The position numbers were made by a program, and so were the translations under genes. A stretch of 64,000 nt of DNA. Source: Neorhizobium populisoli. GTDB lineage: Bacteria > Pseudomonadota > Alphaproteobacteria > Rhizobiales > Rhizobiaceae. Below are positions 46,601 through 55,553 of the stretch, one piece after another; within the stretch, counting starts at the first letter, position 1; the number at the start of each line of letters is the position of its first letter. Where the stretch lies: the NCBI RefSeq assembly GCF_019430945.1, contig NZ_JAHYCB010000001.1, positions 310,001-374,000 on the forward strand, given 5' to 3'. The notes below the pieces were generated by a model, which saw only the letters and a program-made list of their open reading frames with translations, searched no databases and had not been told where the DNA came from.

Positions 46601-47062
46601 CTATGCTCCGCGAACCGGCTCCTCGATATCCCGATCGGCGACGCTGACGTAATTGTCGAGCAGCCAGAGCGCGACTTCGGCTGCCTCCTTTTCCGAGCCG
46701 AACTTGTAGACACCGTTCTGGCTCGGCGAATCGAGGAATTCGACCGAAAAACCCTTGGCATTGGTGAGCGGCGAGACCCGCACGCGGCCAGGTTCGATCA
46801 GGTGGCAGGAATAGTGGTTGCGGTGGCTTTTCATGAAGCCGGCCTTGTTGTCGTGCAACCGCACGAAGATCGCATCGCCGTCCGCCGTCACATGCAGGCT
46901 GCGGATCGCTTCGTGCGGGAAGGCGTGGCCGAATTCCATGATCGCGAGGCCGGTATCGTGGCGGTTGCCGTCCGGCCTGTCGCGACTGACGAGCTTTGTC
47001 AGATAATAGGCAAGGCCCATGAGCAGCACGAAAATGATCGACCAGATGATAACGGGGCTCAC
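46601..47062 (-). CDS. Membrane-anchored hypothetical protein
   Basis: A 153-residue protein with one N-terminal membrane helix (about residues 4-22) and a soluble domain of mixed strands (L-H-V-T-A-D-G-D-A-I-F-V-R-L) ending in a helix (A-A-E-V-A-L-W-L-L-D-N-Y). The shape resembles small membrane-anchored domains of unknown role. An SD-like GGAG lies ahead of the ATG. It is the terminal gene of the NDUFAF3/NDUFAF6-like group and is convergent with trmFO. Confidence 0.78.
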   Translation of the reverse strand: MSPVIIWSIIFVLLMGLAYYLTKLVSRDRPDGNRHDTGLAIMEFGHAFPHEAIRSLHVTADGDAIFVRLHDNKAGFMKSHRNHYSCHLIEPGRVRVSPLTNAKGFSVEFLDSPSQNGVYKFGSEKEAAEVALWLLDNYVSVADRDIEEPVRGA

Positions 47063-47131
47063 ACCATATCTCCTTTGATGGGCCAGCGTCCGGGTCTTTA
47101 GCTTGCGAGGCTTGCGCGAATTTGGCGTCTG

Positions 47132-47986
47132 TCAAAAACGGCGAATGATGGAGGCCTTCAGAAGACTGATCTGGCGCCGCCATTGCGGCGGTTGCATGGC
47201 CGTGTCGAGCATCGCGGCACCCGTCTTTGCAGCGCGACGCAGGACAGGTTCGGCAAGCGCTACCGGCAGGAAGGCCGAAAATACGGTCGGCGGTACCGGG
47301 CCGGCCTTGCGCGCCTTGGCAAGATGTTCGAGGCCGAGGCCGGCGAATGCCTCGATCGCCGCAGCGATGCGCTGCCGGTCTTCGCCCGCCAGAAAACTGT
47401 CCCGATCAAGGCCGGTCGCCGCGAGAATATCGAGCGGCAGATAAAGCTGCTGGCGGCGGCGATGGATCGGCAACAGCAGCAGGAAGCCAGCGATCGATTG
47501 TGCCACGCCTGCATGGCCCGCTGCCTCGGCAGATTTGGCAGCGTCATCGGCCGAAAGGACGAGACTTGCGAGCTGGATCAGTGCCGATGCGGTTTCACCG
47601 GCGTACCCTTCCAGCGCGTTCCGGTTCTCCAGCGGGTCGTCGTAGAGATCGAAGATGCGTGCCTCGATCATGGCGACAAGCGTCTGGCGCGGCAGGCGAT
47701 AGGTCTCGATCGCGGCAAGCAAGGCGGCGGCGACCGGATTGCCGCCGCTATCGCCATGGGCGCTACCCTCGATGAGATCGCGCCACCATTGCAGGCGAAT
47801 CTCGCCGGGTAGCGGTTCGCGCACGACATCCCGCACGCGGGCGATTTCGGCATTGAAGGCGTAAAGGGCGGCCAGCGCACCACGTTTGTCGGCCGGAGAC
47901 AGAAGACAGGCGAGATAGCGGTCGCGGTCGGTATCTCTCAGCATCGAGAGGCAGATATCGCCATCGGTCCGGGCAGCGTCGCTCAT
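47132..47986 (-). CDS. Squalene/phytoene synthase-family protein, NDUFAF6-like (degenerate active site)
   Basis: A 284-residue member of the squalene/phytoene synthase fold. The two Asp-rich motifs needed for prenyl-diphosphate chemistry are absent. The first reads Y-A-F-N-A-E-I-A-R-V-R-D (42-53); the second reads H-A-G-V-A-Q-S-I-A-G-F (158-168) followed by Y-L-P. That pattern is typical of the NDUFAF6 (C8orf38) group, a complex I assembly factor in mitochondria. The NDUFAF3/Mth938-like gene lies one nucleotide upstream, supporting this reading over carotenoid or hopanoid synthesis. ATG at 47986. Confidence 0.85.
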   Translation of the reverse strand: MSDAARTDGDICLSMLRDTDRDRYLACLLSPADKRGALAALYAFNAEIARVRDVVREPLPGEIRLQWWRDLIEGSAHGDSGGNPVAAALLAAIETYRLPRQTLVAMIEARIFDLYDDPLENRNALEGYAGETASALIQLASLVLSADDAAKSAEAAGHAGVAQSIAGFLLLLPIHRRRQQLYLPLDILAATGLDRDSFLAGEDRQRIAAAIEAFAGLGLEHLAKARKAGPVPPTVFSAFLPVALAEPVLRRAAKTGAAMLDTAMQPPQWRRQISLLKASIIRRF

Positions 47987-47987
47987 G

Positions 47988-48374
47988 TCAGACCGCGATA
48001 AGCGCCACCGCGACGGCGCGCGATTCGGCAAGCATGATGTTGAATGTCCGCACGGCAGCGCCTGTTCCCATCGGGTCGGAGGAAATGCCCCTCGCCTTCA
48101 GTGCGGCCTTGAGATCGGCGGGGATGGGCCGAAGATTCTGGCCGGTGCCGACCAGAAGAACTTCGATATCCTTCGCTTCGGCAATGACCCGCGCAAAAGC
48201 GTCCACCGTCAGCGGATCGCCTTCCTGCATCTCCCAGCCGTAAATGCCGGAAGGAAGGCAGAGGAGCGAACCGCGATGCGACATATCCGCAAACCGAAAG
48301 CCGCCATTGCCATAGGCATCGATCGGAGCACGGCCGGGAAAATGGGCGTCGCGAATTTCGATGCCTTTTGCCAT
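47988..48374 (-). CDS. Mth938-like domain protein, NDUFAF3 homologue
   Basis: A 128-residue single-domain protein with the Mth938/NDUFAF3 pattern: A-Y-G-N-G-G-F-R-F, L-C-L-P-S-G-I-Y-G-W and V-L-L-V-G-T-G-Q-N-L-R-P-I-P. Mitochondrial NDUFAF3 is needed for early complex I assembly; the bacterial role is not settled but probably similar. It ends one nucleotide before the NDUFAF6-like start, so the two are coupled. A terminator from yajC lies just upstream. Confidence 0.88.
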   Translation of the reverse strand: MAKGIEIRDAHFPGRAPIDAYGNGGFRFADMSHRGSLLCLPSGIYGWEMQEGDPLTVDAFARVIAEAKDIEVLLVGTGQNLRPIPADLKAALKARGISSDPMGTGAAVRTFNIMLAESRAVAVALIAV

Positions 48375-48393
48375 GGTCTCAAGCGCTCCTTAA

Positions 48394-48421
48394 AAAACTT
48401 CGGGCCGGAGTATCCGGCCCG
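48394..48421 (-). terminator. Rho-independent terminator after yajC
   Basis: CGGGCCGGA (48401-48409) pairs with TCCGGCCCG (48413-48421) around GTA. The A-run at 48392-48397 gives Us on the minus strand. Confidence 0.85.
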
Positions 48422-48451
48422 GCTGTCATTGAACTGGATCGATACCGGGTA

Positions 48452-48808
48452 TCACTTGGCCGGAGTTTCCGTCTTGACCGGCTCGCCCTTTACGCGCACT
48501 TCGGCGACATAGGCGCGCATGGCGCGGATCTTTACGCCTTCGGCGATTTCGACCTCAACTTCGGCGTCGTCGATCACCTTCGTCACCTTGCCGGTAATGC
48601 CGCCACCGAGCACGACCTGATCGCCACGGCGAATGCTCGACAGGGTCTCGGCACGCTTCTTCTGCTGCGCACGCTGCGGGCGGATCAGGAAGAAATACCA
48701 GACCACCATAAGCGGTGCGAAAAGAAAAAGCATCTCGAGGCCGGAGCCGAACGGGGATGCCGCCGGTGCGGCTCCCGAGGCCTGGGCGAATGCTTCGGTG
48801 ATGAACAT
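48452..48808 (-). CDS. yajC: Preprotein translocase subunit YajC
   Basis: A 118-residue small inner-membrane protein. One membrane helix (about residues 24-44, L-F-L-F-A-P-L-M-V-V-W-Y-F-F-L-I-R-P) is followed by Q-R-A-Q-Q-K-K and the family segment G-D-Q-V-V-L-G-G-G-I-T-G-K-V. It associates with SecDF-YidC at the Sec translocon. In many alphaproteobacteria secDF (or secD-secF) follows directly; here a terminator and the NDUFAF3-like gene follow instead. Confidence 0.95.
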   Translation of the reverse strand: MFITEAFAQASGAAPAASPFGSGLEMLFLFAPLMVVWYFFLIRPQRAQQKKRAETLSSIRRGDQVVLGGGITGKVTKVIDDAEVEVEIAEGVKIRAMRAYVAEVRVKGEPVKTETPAK

Positions 48809-49005
48809 CGACTACTCCTAAAACTACCGGAGACGTCAGGCCCCCGTTCAAGCCGCCGGAATATAGTTGCGATGGGCCGGAATGCAACAGAAACAGGCCG
48901 CTTACAGTACCGAATCCACCGCTGCGAGCCTTTTGACGCAATAACGAGCGTGTTACCGCAACGACAAAGACCGCCCTGGGCGGCGAGACCAAGCGGAGAA
49001 ACACC

Positions 49006-49875
49006 ATGAGCGACGACATCAACACCTTGATCCTCGCGGAAGTCCGCCGGTTGGCGGACGCTCTGGAACGGCTTGCCGGCCCGCCACCCGCGGTGAATGA
49101 CTGGAATGCGGCCGAATGTTTCGTCTGGGTGCCCGCCAACAAGCGTCTGCAGCCCGTCCCACGGCCGAACCGCGTAGCGCTGAAGCTGATCCGCGGTGTC
49201 GATCACGTGCGTGATATCCTGCATGAAAACACGCTGCGCTTTGCCGACGGTTTCCCAGCCAACAACGTGCTGCTCTGGGGCGCGCGCGGCATGGGCAAGT
49301 CCTCGCTGGTCAAGGCCGTGCATGAGGATGTGCGGGCCGCAAGCGGCATTCCGCTGAAACTCGTCGAGGTGCATCGCGAGGACATAGCCTCCCTGCCCGA
49401 CCTTCTCGATATCCTGAAAGCTTCTGGCCTGCGGGTCATCGTGTTCTGCGACGACCTGTCCTTCGATCATGACGACACGGCCTACAAGTCTCTGAAGGCG
49501 GCGCTCGACGGCGGCATCGAAGGCCGGCCGGACAACGTGCTGTTCTACGCCACCTCCAACCGCCGGCATCTCCTGCCGCGCAACATGATCGAGAACGAAC
49601 AGTCGACGGCGATCAATCCGTCTGAAGCGGTCGAGGAAAAGGTGTCGCTTTCCGACCGTTTCGGCCTCTGGCTCGGCTTCCACAAATGCAGCCAGGACGA
49701 TTATCTGACGATGATCGACGGTTACGCCGACCATTTCGATCTCGGGCTCGATCGCGAGACATTGCACCATCAGGCGCTCGAATGGGCGACGACCCGCGGC
49801 GGACGTTCCGGGCGCGTGGCGTGGCAGTATATTCAGGATCTGGCCGGACGGATGCGGAAGTCGATTGACAGATAA
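49006..49875 (+). CDS. DUF815 family AAA-type ATPase
   Basis: A 289-residue protein with Walker A W-G-A-R-G-M-G-K-S-S (91-100) and Walker B-like V-I-V-F-C-D-D-L-S-F. It has the family's Y-A-T-S-N-R-R-H-L and L-S-D-R-F-G-L-W segments and no membrane helix. DUF815 ATPases are widespread in proteobacteria, often beside yajC in alphaproteobacteria; the client is unknown. It is transcribed divergently from yajC and shares a terminator with the M23 gene. Confidence 0.9.
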   Translation: MSDDINTLILAEVRRLADALERLAGPPPAVNDWNAAECFVWVPANKRLQPVPRPNRVALKLIRGVDHVRDILHENTLRFADGFPANNVLLWGARGMGKSSLVKAVHEDVRAASGIPLKLVEVHREDIASLPDLLDILKASGLRVIVFCDDLSFDHDDTAYKSLKAALDGGIEGRPDNVLFYATSNRRHLLPRNMIENEQSTAINPSEAVEEKVSLSDRFGLWLGFHKCSQDDYLTMIDGYADHFDLGLDRETLHHQALEWATTRGGRSGRVAWQYIQDLAGRMRKSIDR

Positions 49876-49880
49876 CCACA

Positions 49881-49912
49881 AAAAAGCCCGGCGATCACTC
49901 GCCGGGCTTTTT
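49881..49912. terminator. Bidirectional terminator
   Basis: AAAAAGCCCGGCGA (49881-49894) pairs perfectly with TCGCCGGGCTTTTT (49899-49912) around TCAC, serving the convergent DUF815 and M23 genes. Confidence 0.9.
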
Positions 49913-49937
49913 CTCCGTCCCCTTGAAACGCATTACA

Positions 49938-51638
49938 TTATTCAAGGAAAGTGGTTGGGTTCACCGGGGTCGCATCCTTGCGGACTTCGAAGTGAACCTG
50001 CGGGCGCGTGGCGTCGCCGCTCATGCCGGACGAGGCAATCGCCTGGCCGCGGGTGATCTTCTGGCCGCGCGTCACGTTGATACTGCCGGCATGGCCGTAA
50101 ACGGTGACCTTGCCGTCGTCGTGGCGGACGAGAACCGTGTTGCCGAGCTGCTTCAGACCGTTGCCGGCATAGATGACCACGCCGTTTTCAGCGGCCTTGA
50201 TCGGCGTGCCTTCCGGAACCGAAATATCGATACCGTCATTGCGGCTGCCGTTGACGTTCTGGCCGTAGCCGGCGATGACCGCGCCGTTGACAGGCCAGCG
50301 ATACTTGCCGATGCCGGTGGACTGCGGTGCTGCGGCGCCGTTGTCAGACTTCTTCTCGACGTCGGCGACGGAAGCCGTCTCGGTCGGCTTTGCTGCGGCG
50401 GCAGGCGCGGATACCTGGACGACCTGGGCTGCGGGAGCAGCCGGCTTCGGCTGCGCCGCCGGTTTTGCCGGGATCGAGGCGGTCTTGACCTGATCGGTCG
50501 CCTCAGGTGCGGCGACACCGTTGGTGACCTTGAGGGTCTGACCGATGCGGACGCTGCCGGTCGTCAGGCCGTTGGCGGCCTTCAACTGGTCGATCGGCGT
50601 GCCGGTCTCGCGGGAAATCTTGCTCAGCGTATCGCCCGGCTTGACGGTATAGGCGCCACCGAGCGGCTTGCCGCCGGGAGGCGTCAGCTTGGCAGGCTCG
50701 GCCATCGCCTTGTCGCGACCGGGCGTCGGCAGAACGGCAACCTTCTGCTCGGGCTCGCGGGCCGGACCTGGAGCCTTGTTGTGCAGATCGATATCGCCGG
50801 CCGCCGTCTTGGCGGAAGCCTGGGCGGTGCCGAAGGTCGGGATGACGACCGTCTGGCCCGGAGCGACGGCGCCGCCGTTCGCCTTCAGGATTTCCTTTTC
50901 CGGAACGCCGTAGCGCTTGGAAAGAGTCGAGACGTTTTCGCCCGGACGCAGTGCCACCTTGGGCGCATTGACCGTCGACCAGCCGGACATCGGCGCAGCC
51001 TGAGCCGCACCCGGAGAAACGCTGGCGCTCTGCGGCGAGCCGAGCGGGCGGGTCGTGCCGGTGACCAGATTGTCGGGACGCGACGGACGGCTCGGCGAAG
51101 CGATCGGCGCAGCAGATGCCTGCTGACCGCCCGGGAACGGCTGGGCCATCGCTTCCTGGCGGGTTGCCGGATCGCGGTTCATCGGCGCTGCGGCGCGAGG
51201 TGCGGAAGCACCCGGAGCGGCAAGTTCGGAACGCTGCACGGCGGCCGGAGCGGAGGCTACGCGGGACGGCGAGGAATAACCACCCTGGCGATAACCGCCG
51301 GAATTGTAACCGCCCTGCCCGTTGCCACCTTGGCCATAACCGGAATTCCCCGGATAGGGCTGGGCCATCGCTGCATTGCGGGAATTATACTCATCCTGCG
51401 GGATCGGCGGCAGCATCTGGCCGTTGCCGAGATCAGCCTGTGGCGTCGGCGCCCGGCCGTAAGCACCACCCATCTGCCGCTGCGGGATCGAAGCGGTGGT
51501 AATATTGTCGGATTTGGAGAAAAGACCGGAGAAGCGCGATGTATCCGAGCTGCACCCCGTCGCCGCACTGGCGAGAAGCGCTGCAACAGCAAGCTTTACA
51601 GCGGATTTTCCGAAATTCGGAGAACTCATTAGACGCAT
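49938..51638 (-). CDS. NlpD-like lipoprotein with two LysM and a degenerate LytM (M23) domain
   Basis: About 566 residues. The lipobox A-T-G-C (Cys about 29) predicts an envelope lipoprotein. A low-complexity G-Y/G-Q-rich stretch follows, then two LysM peptidoglycan-binding domains (one ending in P-G-Q-T-V-V-I-P, one with Y-T-V-K-P-G-D-T-L-S-K-I) and a C-terminal LytM domain. The first zinc-ligand position reads N-D-G-I-D (Asn467 for His), although Y-G-H (His516) and V-H-F (His549) remain. Such changed sites mark amidase activators (NlpD/EnvC) rather than endopeptidases. The start is ATG 51638. It lies downstream of surE-pcm, as nlpD does in E. coli. Confidence 0.9.
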   Translation of the reverse strand: MRLMSSPNFGKSAVKLAVAALLASAATGCSSDTSRFSGLFSKSDNITTASIPQRQMGGAYGRAPTPQADLGNGQMLPPIPQDEYNSRNAAMAQPYPGNSGYGQGGNGQGGYNSGGYRQGGYSSPSRVASAPAAVQRSELAAPGASAPRAAAPMNRDPATRQEAMAQPFPGGQQASAAPIASPSRPSRPDNLVTGTTRPLGSPQSASVSPGAAQAAPMSGWSTVNAPKVALRPGENVSTLSKRYGVPEKEILKANGGAVAPGQTVVIPTFGTAQASAKTAAGDIDLHNKAPGPAREPEQKVAVLPTPGRDKAMAEPAKLTPPGGKPLGGAYTVKPGDTLSKISRETGTPIDQLKAANGLTTGSVRIGQTLKVTNGVAAPEATDQVKTASIPAKPAAQPKPAAPAAQVVQVSAPAAAAKPTETASVADVEKKSDNGAAAPQSTGIGKYRWPVNGAVIAGYGQNVNGSRNDGIDISVPEGTPIKAAENGVVIYAGNGLKQLGNTVLVRHDDGKVTVYGHAGSINVTRGQKITRGQAIASSGMSGDATRPQVHFEVRKDATPVNPTTFLE

Positions 51639-51797
51639 GACTCGACCTACAGATACGCAACCATCGTGAGAGTCATTAAAACCTGTTAGTCTTACTGACG
51701 GGTTAAAACGGCAGCATCGACCGAAATTTTTTGGGAAATTGATAACCATGACAGCGCGGAAAGGCGCTACGGCATGGAACAAAAGGCCGAGTTCGGT

Positions 51798-52451
51798 TCA
51801 GAGCGCCGCGGCGATCTGCGGAACGATCGGCAGAAAAGGCACCGTGAACAGGTCTTCGCGCTCGAATCGGCTGCCGGTCTTGGTCAGCCGCACCATCATG
51901 CAGGTATTCTCATCGAGCATCAGCGGCGCAACCATCGAGCCACCATGGGTGAGCTGTTCAGCGTAGAACCGCGGCAGCGCGGTGAAGGCCGCAGTGACGA
52001 AGATGCGGTCAAACGTGCCCTCGCCCGGCATGCCGTTGCTGCCGTCCGCCTGGCGGACGATGACATTGCGCAATCCGAGCCCATCGATCCGGGCCAGGGC
52101 CGTGGTTGTCAGCGTGCGATAACGCTCGACTGTCAGCACCCGCTCGGCAATGCGGCCCATGACGGCGGCGGTAAAACCGCTGCCGGTGCCGATTTCCAGC
52201 ACTCGATGGCCGGGCTTGACCTGAAGCCGGTGCAGCAACCGGACCGCGAGATCGGCCCCTTCCATGAAGGAACCGCAGTCGATCGGCACGGTGCGGCTGG
52301 AATAGGCGTCTTCGGCCAGCGGTGCGGGCACGAATTGAGAGCGCGGCGTCTGTTCGACGGCCGTCAACAGGTCAAGATCGGAAATACCTTCCGAACGGAG
52401 CCGCAGCACCAGAGCCGCAAACCCCTCTTTTTCGACCATGCCCGATTTCAA
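51798..52451 (-). CDS. pcm: Protein-L-isoaspartate O-methyltransferase
   Basis: A 217-residue SAM-dependent repair enzyme for isoaspartyl residues. SAM motif I is V-L-E-I-G-T-G-S-G-F (about 84-93), preceded by the substrate-site region Y-S-S-R-T-V-P-I. The TTG at 52451 has GGAG at 7 nt; an ATG at 52439 is nearly as good and would shorten the protein by four residues. It follows surE by 25 nt, the classical surE-pcm-nlpD order. Confidence 0.92.
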   Translation of the reverse strand: MKSGMVEKEGFAALVLRLRSEGISDLDLLTAVEQTPRSQFVPAPLAEDAYSSRTVPIDCGSFMEGADLAVRLLHRLQVKPGHRVLEIGTGSGFTAAVMGRIAERVLTVERYRTLTTTALARIDGLGLRNVIVRQADGSNGMPGEGTFDRIFVTAAFTALPRFYAEQLTHGGSMVAPLMLDENTCMMVRLTKTGSRFEREDLFTVPFLPIVPQIAAAL

Positions 52452-52476
52452 TCGGCTGCTCCGAATACCAGCGTTG

Positions 52477-53232
52477 TCATAGAAGTGCCTTCGCGACGCG
52501 ATCCTGAACCGAATAGTCGGTCAGGTCCAGCTTCAGCGGCGTCACGGAAATCTTGTTCTGCTTCAGCGCCTGGATATCGGTGCCGTCGCGGAAATTGCCT
52601 TTCCGCTCGCCGAAGCGCAGCCAGTAATAGGGCTTGCCGCGGCCATCTTCGCGTGCGTCGATCGTCAGGCCGAAATCGAGCTTGCCCTGCGCCGTCACCT
52701 CGACACCGTGGACGTCCTTTGGCTCGCAGTTCGGGAAGTTGAGGTTAAGGAACGTGCCGTCTGGCAGGTCCACATCCATCAGCTTGCGGATCAGATCCGC
52801 CGCGTAGGTTTCGACCACATCCCAGGGAACCACGCGGCCGTTTTCGCGGCGAACGGCCTGGCTCAGCGCGAAAGAGCGCACACCCTGCAGCGTGCCTTCG
52901 ATGGCGCCAGCGATCGTGCCGGAATAGGTGACGTCATCGGCCATGTTGGCGCCGTCGTTGACGCCCGACAGAACGAGGTCCGGCTTTTCCGGCAGAACCT
53001 CGCGAATGCCCATGATGACGCAATCGGTCGGCGTGCCACGCAGCGCGAAATGCTTTTCGCCCACCTGACGCAGCCGTAGCGGTTCGGAAAGCGTCAGAGA
53101 GTGGGCAAGCCCGCTCTGATCGGTTTCCGGCGCGACGATCCAGACATCGTCCGAAAGTGACCGCGCGATGCGTTCCAGCACCGCGAGGCCCTCGGCATGA
53201 ATGCCGTCGTCATTGGTGAGCAGAATGCGCAT
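52477..53232 (-). CDS. surE: 5'/3'-nucleotidase SurE
   Basis: A 251-residue metal-dependent nucleotidase. The N-terminal I-L-L-T-N-D-D-G (residues 3-10) holds the metal-binding Asp pair, and S-G-V-N-D-G-A-N the further ligands. It dephosphorylates nucleoside monophosphates and short polyphosphates and is linked to stationary survival. It starts one nucleotide after the serS stop, so serS-surE are coupled. Confidence 0.96.
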   Translation of the reverse strand: MRILLTNDDGIHAEGLAVLERIARSLSDDVWIVAPETDQSGLAHSLTLSEPLRLRQVGEKHFALRGTPTDCVIMGIREVLPEKPDLVLSGVNDGANMADDVTYSGTIAGAIEGTLQGVRSFALSQAVRRENGRVVPWDVVETYAADLIRKLMDVDLPDGTFLNLNFPNCEPKDVHGVEVTAQGKLDFGLTIDAREDGRGKPYYWLRFGERKGNFRDGTDIQALKQNKISVTPLKLDLTDYSVQDRVAKALL

Positions 53233-53233
53233 G

Positions 53234-54655
53234 TCAGGCGGCCCGTTCGATCTTGGTGAGACCGCCCATATACGGCAGGAGAGCGTCCGGAATTGTGACG
53301 GAACCGTCCTCGTTCAGGTAGTTTTCCAGAACCGCGATGAGGCAGCGGCCGACAGCGACGCCCGAACCGTTCAGCGTGTGAACGAACTTCAGGTTCTTGT
53401 CGTCCTTGACGCGGTAACGCGCATTCATGCGACGCCCCTGGAAATCGCCGCAGACGGAGCAGGACGAGATTTCGCGATAGGCATCCTGCCCCGGCAGCCA
53501 GACTTCGATGTCGTAGGTCTTGCGGGCGCCAAAACCCATGTCGCCGGTGCAGAGCGTCATGGTGCGGAAATGCAGGCCAAGGCGCTTCAACACGTTCTCG
53601 GCGCATTCCGTCATGCGCTCATGCTCGGCGACCGACGATTCCTGATCAGTGATCGACACGAGTTCGCATTTCCAGAACTGGTGCTGGCGCAACATGCCGC
53701 GCGTATCGCGACCGGCCGAACCGGCTTCCGAACGGAAGGATGGGGTAAGTGCGGTGAAGCGCAGCGGCAGCTTTTCCTGCTCCAGCGTTTCGGCAGACAC
53801 GAGGTTGGTGAGCGTCACTTCTGCGGTCGGGATCAACCAATAATCTTCGCTGGTAGGAGCGCGCTCGAAAATTTCTTCAACGACTTCTTCAAAGCTTTTT
53901 GTTCCAGAGGAGATCGCAGTGATATCTTCCGGAGTCGCATACTTCGAAATCGCATCTCGCGTTTGTCTTGAACGCGATCCTTGTGAGGCGCCGAAGAAAA
54001 GATCCTCGCCAAACTTAGGTAACTGTCCCGTCCCAAACATCGCGGTATCGCGAACGATCAAAGGACCGCTTACCTCAGTATAACCGTGTTCCATCGTGTG
54101 CATGTCGATCATGAACTGGCCGAGCGCGCGTTCGAGACGGGCTAGCTGGCTGGTCAGGACCGTGAAACGCGAACCGGAAAGCTTGGCGGCACGATCGAAA
54201 TCCATGTAGCCGAGCGCTTCACCGATTTCGAAATGTTCTTTTGCGGCATGGTTCCAGCGCGGCTTTTCGCCGACGACGTGCTTGACGACGTTGTCATGTT
54301 CGTCCTTGCCGACCGGCACGTCGTCGAACGGAATGTTCGGAATACGCGACAGTGCATCCTCGAGCGCGGCGATTGCCTTGCGCTCTTCCTGCTCGGCGGC
54401 CGGCATCGTCTCCTTGATCGTGGCGACCTCGGCCTTCAGCTTTTCGGCAAGCTCGGAATTCTTCTGGGCCATGGCCGCGCCGATCTCCTTGGAGGCGGCA
54501 TTGCGGCGGGACTGCATGTCCTGGAGTGTCTGGATGACGGAGCGGCGCTCGTCGTCCAGCGCCAGAAGAGTTGCCGCCATGGGCGCGGCGCCACGCTTTG
54601 CGAGTGCGGCGTCGAGAGCCCCTTCGTTTTCACGGATCCACTTGATATCGAGCAT
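53234..54655 (-). CDS. serS: Seryl-tRNA synthetase with an in-frame insertion
   Basis: A 473-residue class II synthetase: an N-terminal coiled-coil arm (about 30-100) and the catalytic core with T-A-E-V-T-L-T-N (motif 1 region), [14 protein letters not shown] (motif 2) and G-S-G-V-A-V-G-R (motif 3). Rhizobial SerS is usually about 427 residues; here residues about 222-270 are extra, between E-D-L-F-F and D-Y-W-L-I-P. The DNA for residues about 191-271 uses codons rare in the neighbours (TTA, GTA, CCT, GGA, ACT), so recombination is suspected. All catalytic motifs are intact, so the enzyme should be active. Coupled to surE. Confidence 0.93.
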   Translation of the reverse strand: MLDIKWIRENEGALDAALAKRGAAPMAATLLALDDERRSVIQTLQDMQSRRNAASKEIGAAMAQKNSELAEKLKAEVATIKETMPAAEQEERKAIAALEDALSRIPNIPFDDVPVGKDEHDNVVKHVVGEKPRWNHAAKEHFEIGEALGYMDFDRAAKLSGSRFTVLTSQLARLERALGQFMIDMHTMEHGYTEVSGPLIVRDTAMFGTGQLPKFGEDLFFGASQGSRSRQTRDAISKYATPEDITAISSGTKSFEEVVEEIFERAPTSEDYWLIPTAEVTLTNLVSAETLEQEKLPLRFTALTPSFRSEAGSAGRDTRGMLRQHQFWKCELVSITDQESSVAEHERMTECAENVLKRLGLHFRTMTLCTGDMGFGARKTYDIEVWLPGQDAYREISSCSVCGDFQGRRMNARYRVKDDKNLKFVHTLNGSGVAVGRCLIAVLENYLNEDGSVTIPDALLPYMGGLTKIERAA

Positions 54656-54710
54656 CGGTCCTCAGCCTTGAAAAGCAAAATACCGCATGCCCGAAATGAG
54701 ACTGGAGGCT

Positions 54711-55553
54711 TCAGACCTTTTCGGGGCTTTCGGCCTTTTCCGTCTCCGCGACGTCCGACGCTGCCTGCTCTGTCTGAGCATCTTCAGCACGTTTGCGCTC
54801 GACGAGTCGTGCGGCGTAGATGGAAATCTCGTAGAGAAGGATGGTCGGTATAGCAAGACCGATCTGGGACATCGGATCCGGCGGCGTCAGAACCGCAGCG
54901 ACCACGAAAGCCAGAACGATGGCGTATTTGCGCTTCTGCTTCAGCCAGTCGCTGGACAGAATGCCGACGCGGGCAAGCAGCGTGGTGATAACCGGCAGCT
55001 GAAAGACCAGTCCGAAGGACAGGACCAGCGTCATGATCAGGCTGAGATATTCCGAAACGCGCGGCAGAAGCGAAATGCCGACTTCGCCTTCGGTCGGCGC
55101 CTGCTGCATGGCCAGGAAGAACCACATGACCATCGGCGTGAAGAAGAAATAGACCAGCGCGCCGCCCATGAGGAACAGGATCGGCGAAGCGATCAGGAAC
55201 GGCAGGAACGCCGAACGCTCGTTCTTGTAGAGGCCTGGGGCGACGAACTTGTAGATCTGCGTCGCGATCACCGGAAAGGCGACGACCAGCGCGCCGAACA
55301 TCGCCACCTTCACCTGCGTGAAGAAGAACTCCTGCGGTGCGGTGTAGATCAGCTCGGATTTTGCCAGATCGAGATGCGCCCAGATGACGGCCCATTTGTA
55401 GGGGACGACCAACAGGTTGAAGAGCTGCTTGGCAAAAAAGAAGCAGACTACGAAGGCCACGAAAAACGCGCCGATCGACCACATCAACCGGGTGCGCAGC
55501 TCCATGAGGTGCTCGATGAGCGGCTGCGGCTTGTCTTCGATGTCACCGCTCAT
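54711..55553 (-). CDS. tatC: Twin-arginine translocase subunit TatC
   Basis: A 280-residue inner-membrane protein with six hydrophobic segments. The cytoplasmic N-terminus has L-I-E-H-L-M-E-L-R-T-R (signal-peptide contact site), and the first periplasmic loop carries F-F-T-Q-V-K-V. It recognises twin-arginine signal peptides with TatB. The ATG overlaps the tatB stop by four bases. The C-terminal tail is charged and extended. Confidence 0.97.
   Translation of the reverse strand: MSGDIEDKPQPLIEHLMELRTRLMWSIGAFFVAFVVCFFFAKQLFNLLVVPYKWAVIWAHLDLAKSELIYTAPQEFFFTQVKVAMFGALVVAFPVIATQIYKFVAPGLYKNERSAFLPFLIASPILFLMGGALVYFFFTPMVMWFFLAMQQAPTEGEVGISLLPRVSEYLSLIMTLVLSFGLVFQLPVITTLLARVGILSSDWLKQKRKYAIVLAFVVAAVLTPPDPMSQIGLAIPTILLYEISIYAARLVERKRAEDAQTEQAASDVAETEKAESPEKV

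Noticed and set aside
47132..47986. Functional phytoene or squalene synthase (carotenoid/hopanoid synthesis)
   Set aside because: Both catalytic Asp-rich motifs are missing and no isoprenoid genes are nearby; NDUFAF6-like is the better reading.
53846..53992. Intein in serS
   Set aside because: At about 49 residues it is far too short, and there are no splice-junction Cys/Ser...His-Asn residues.
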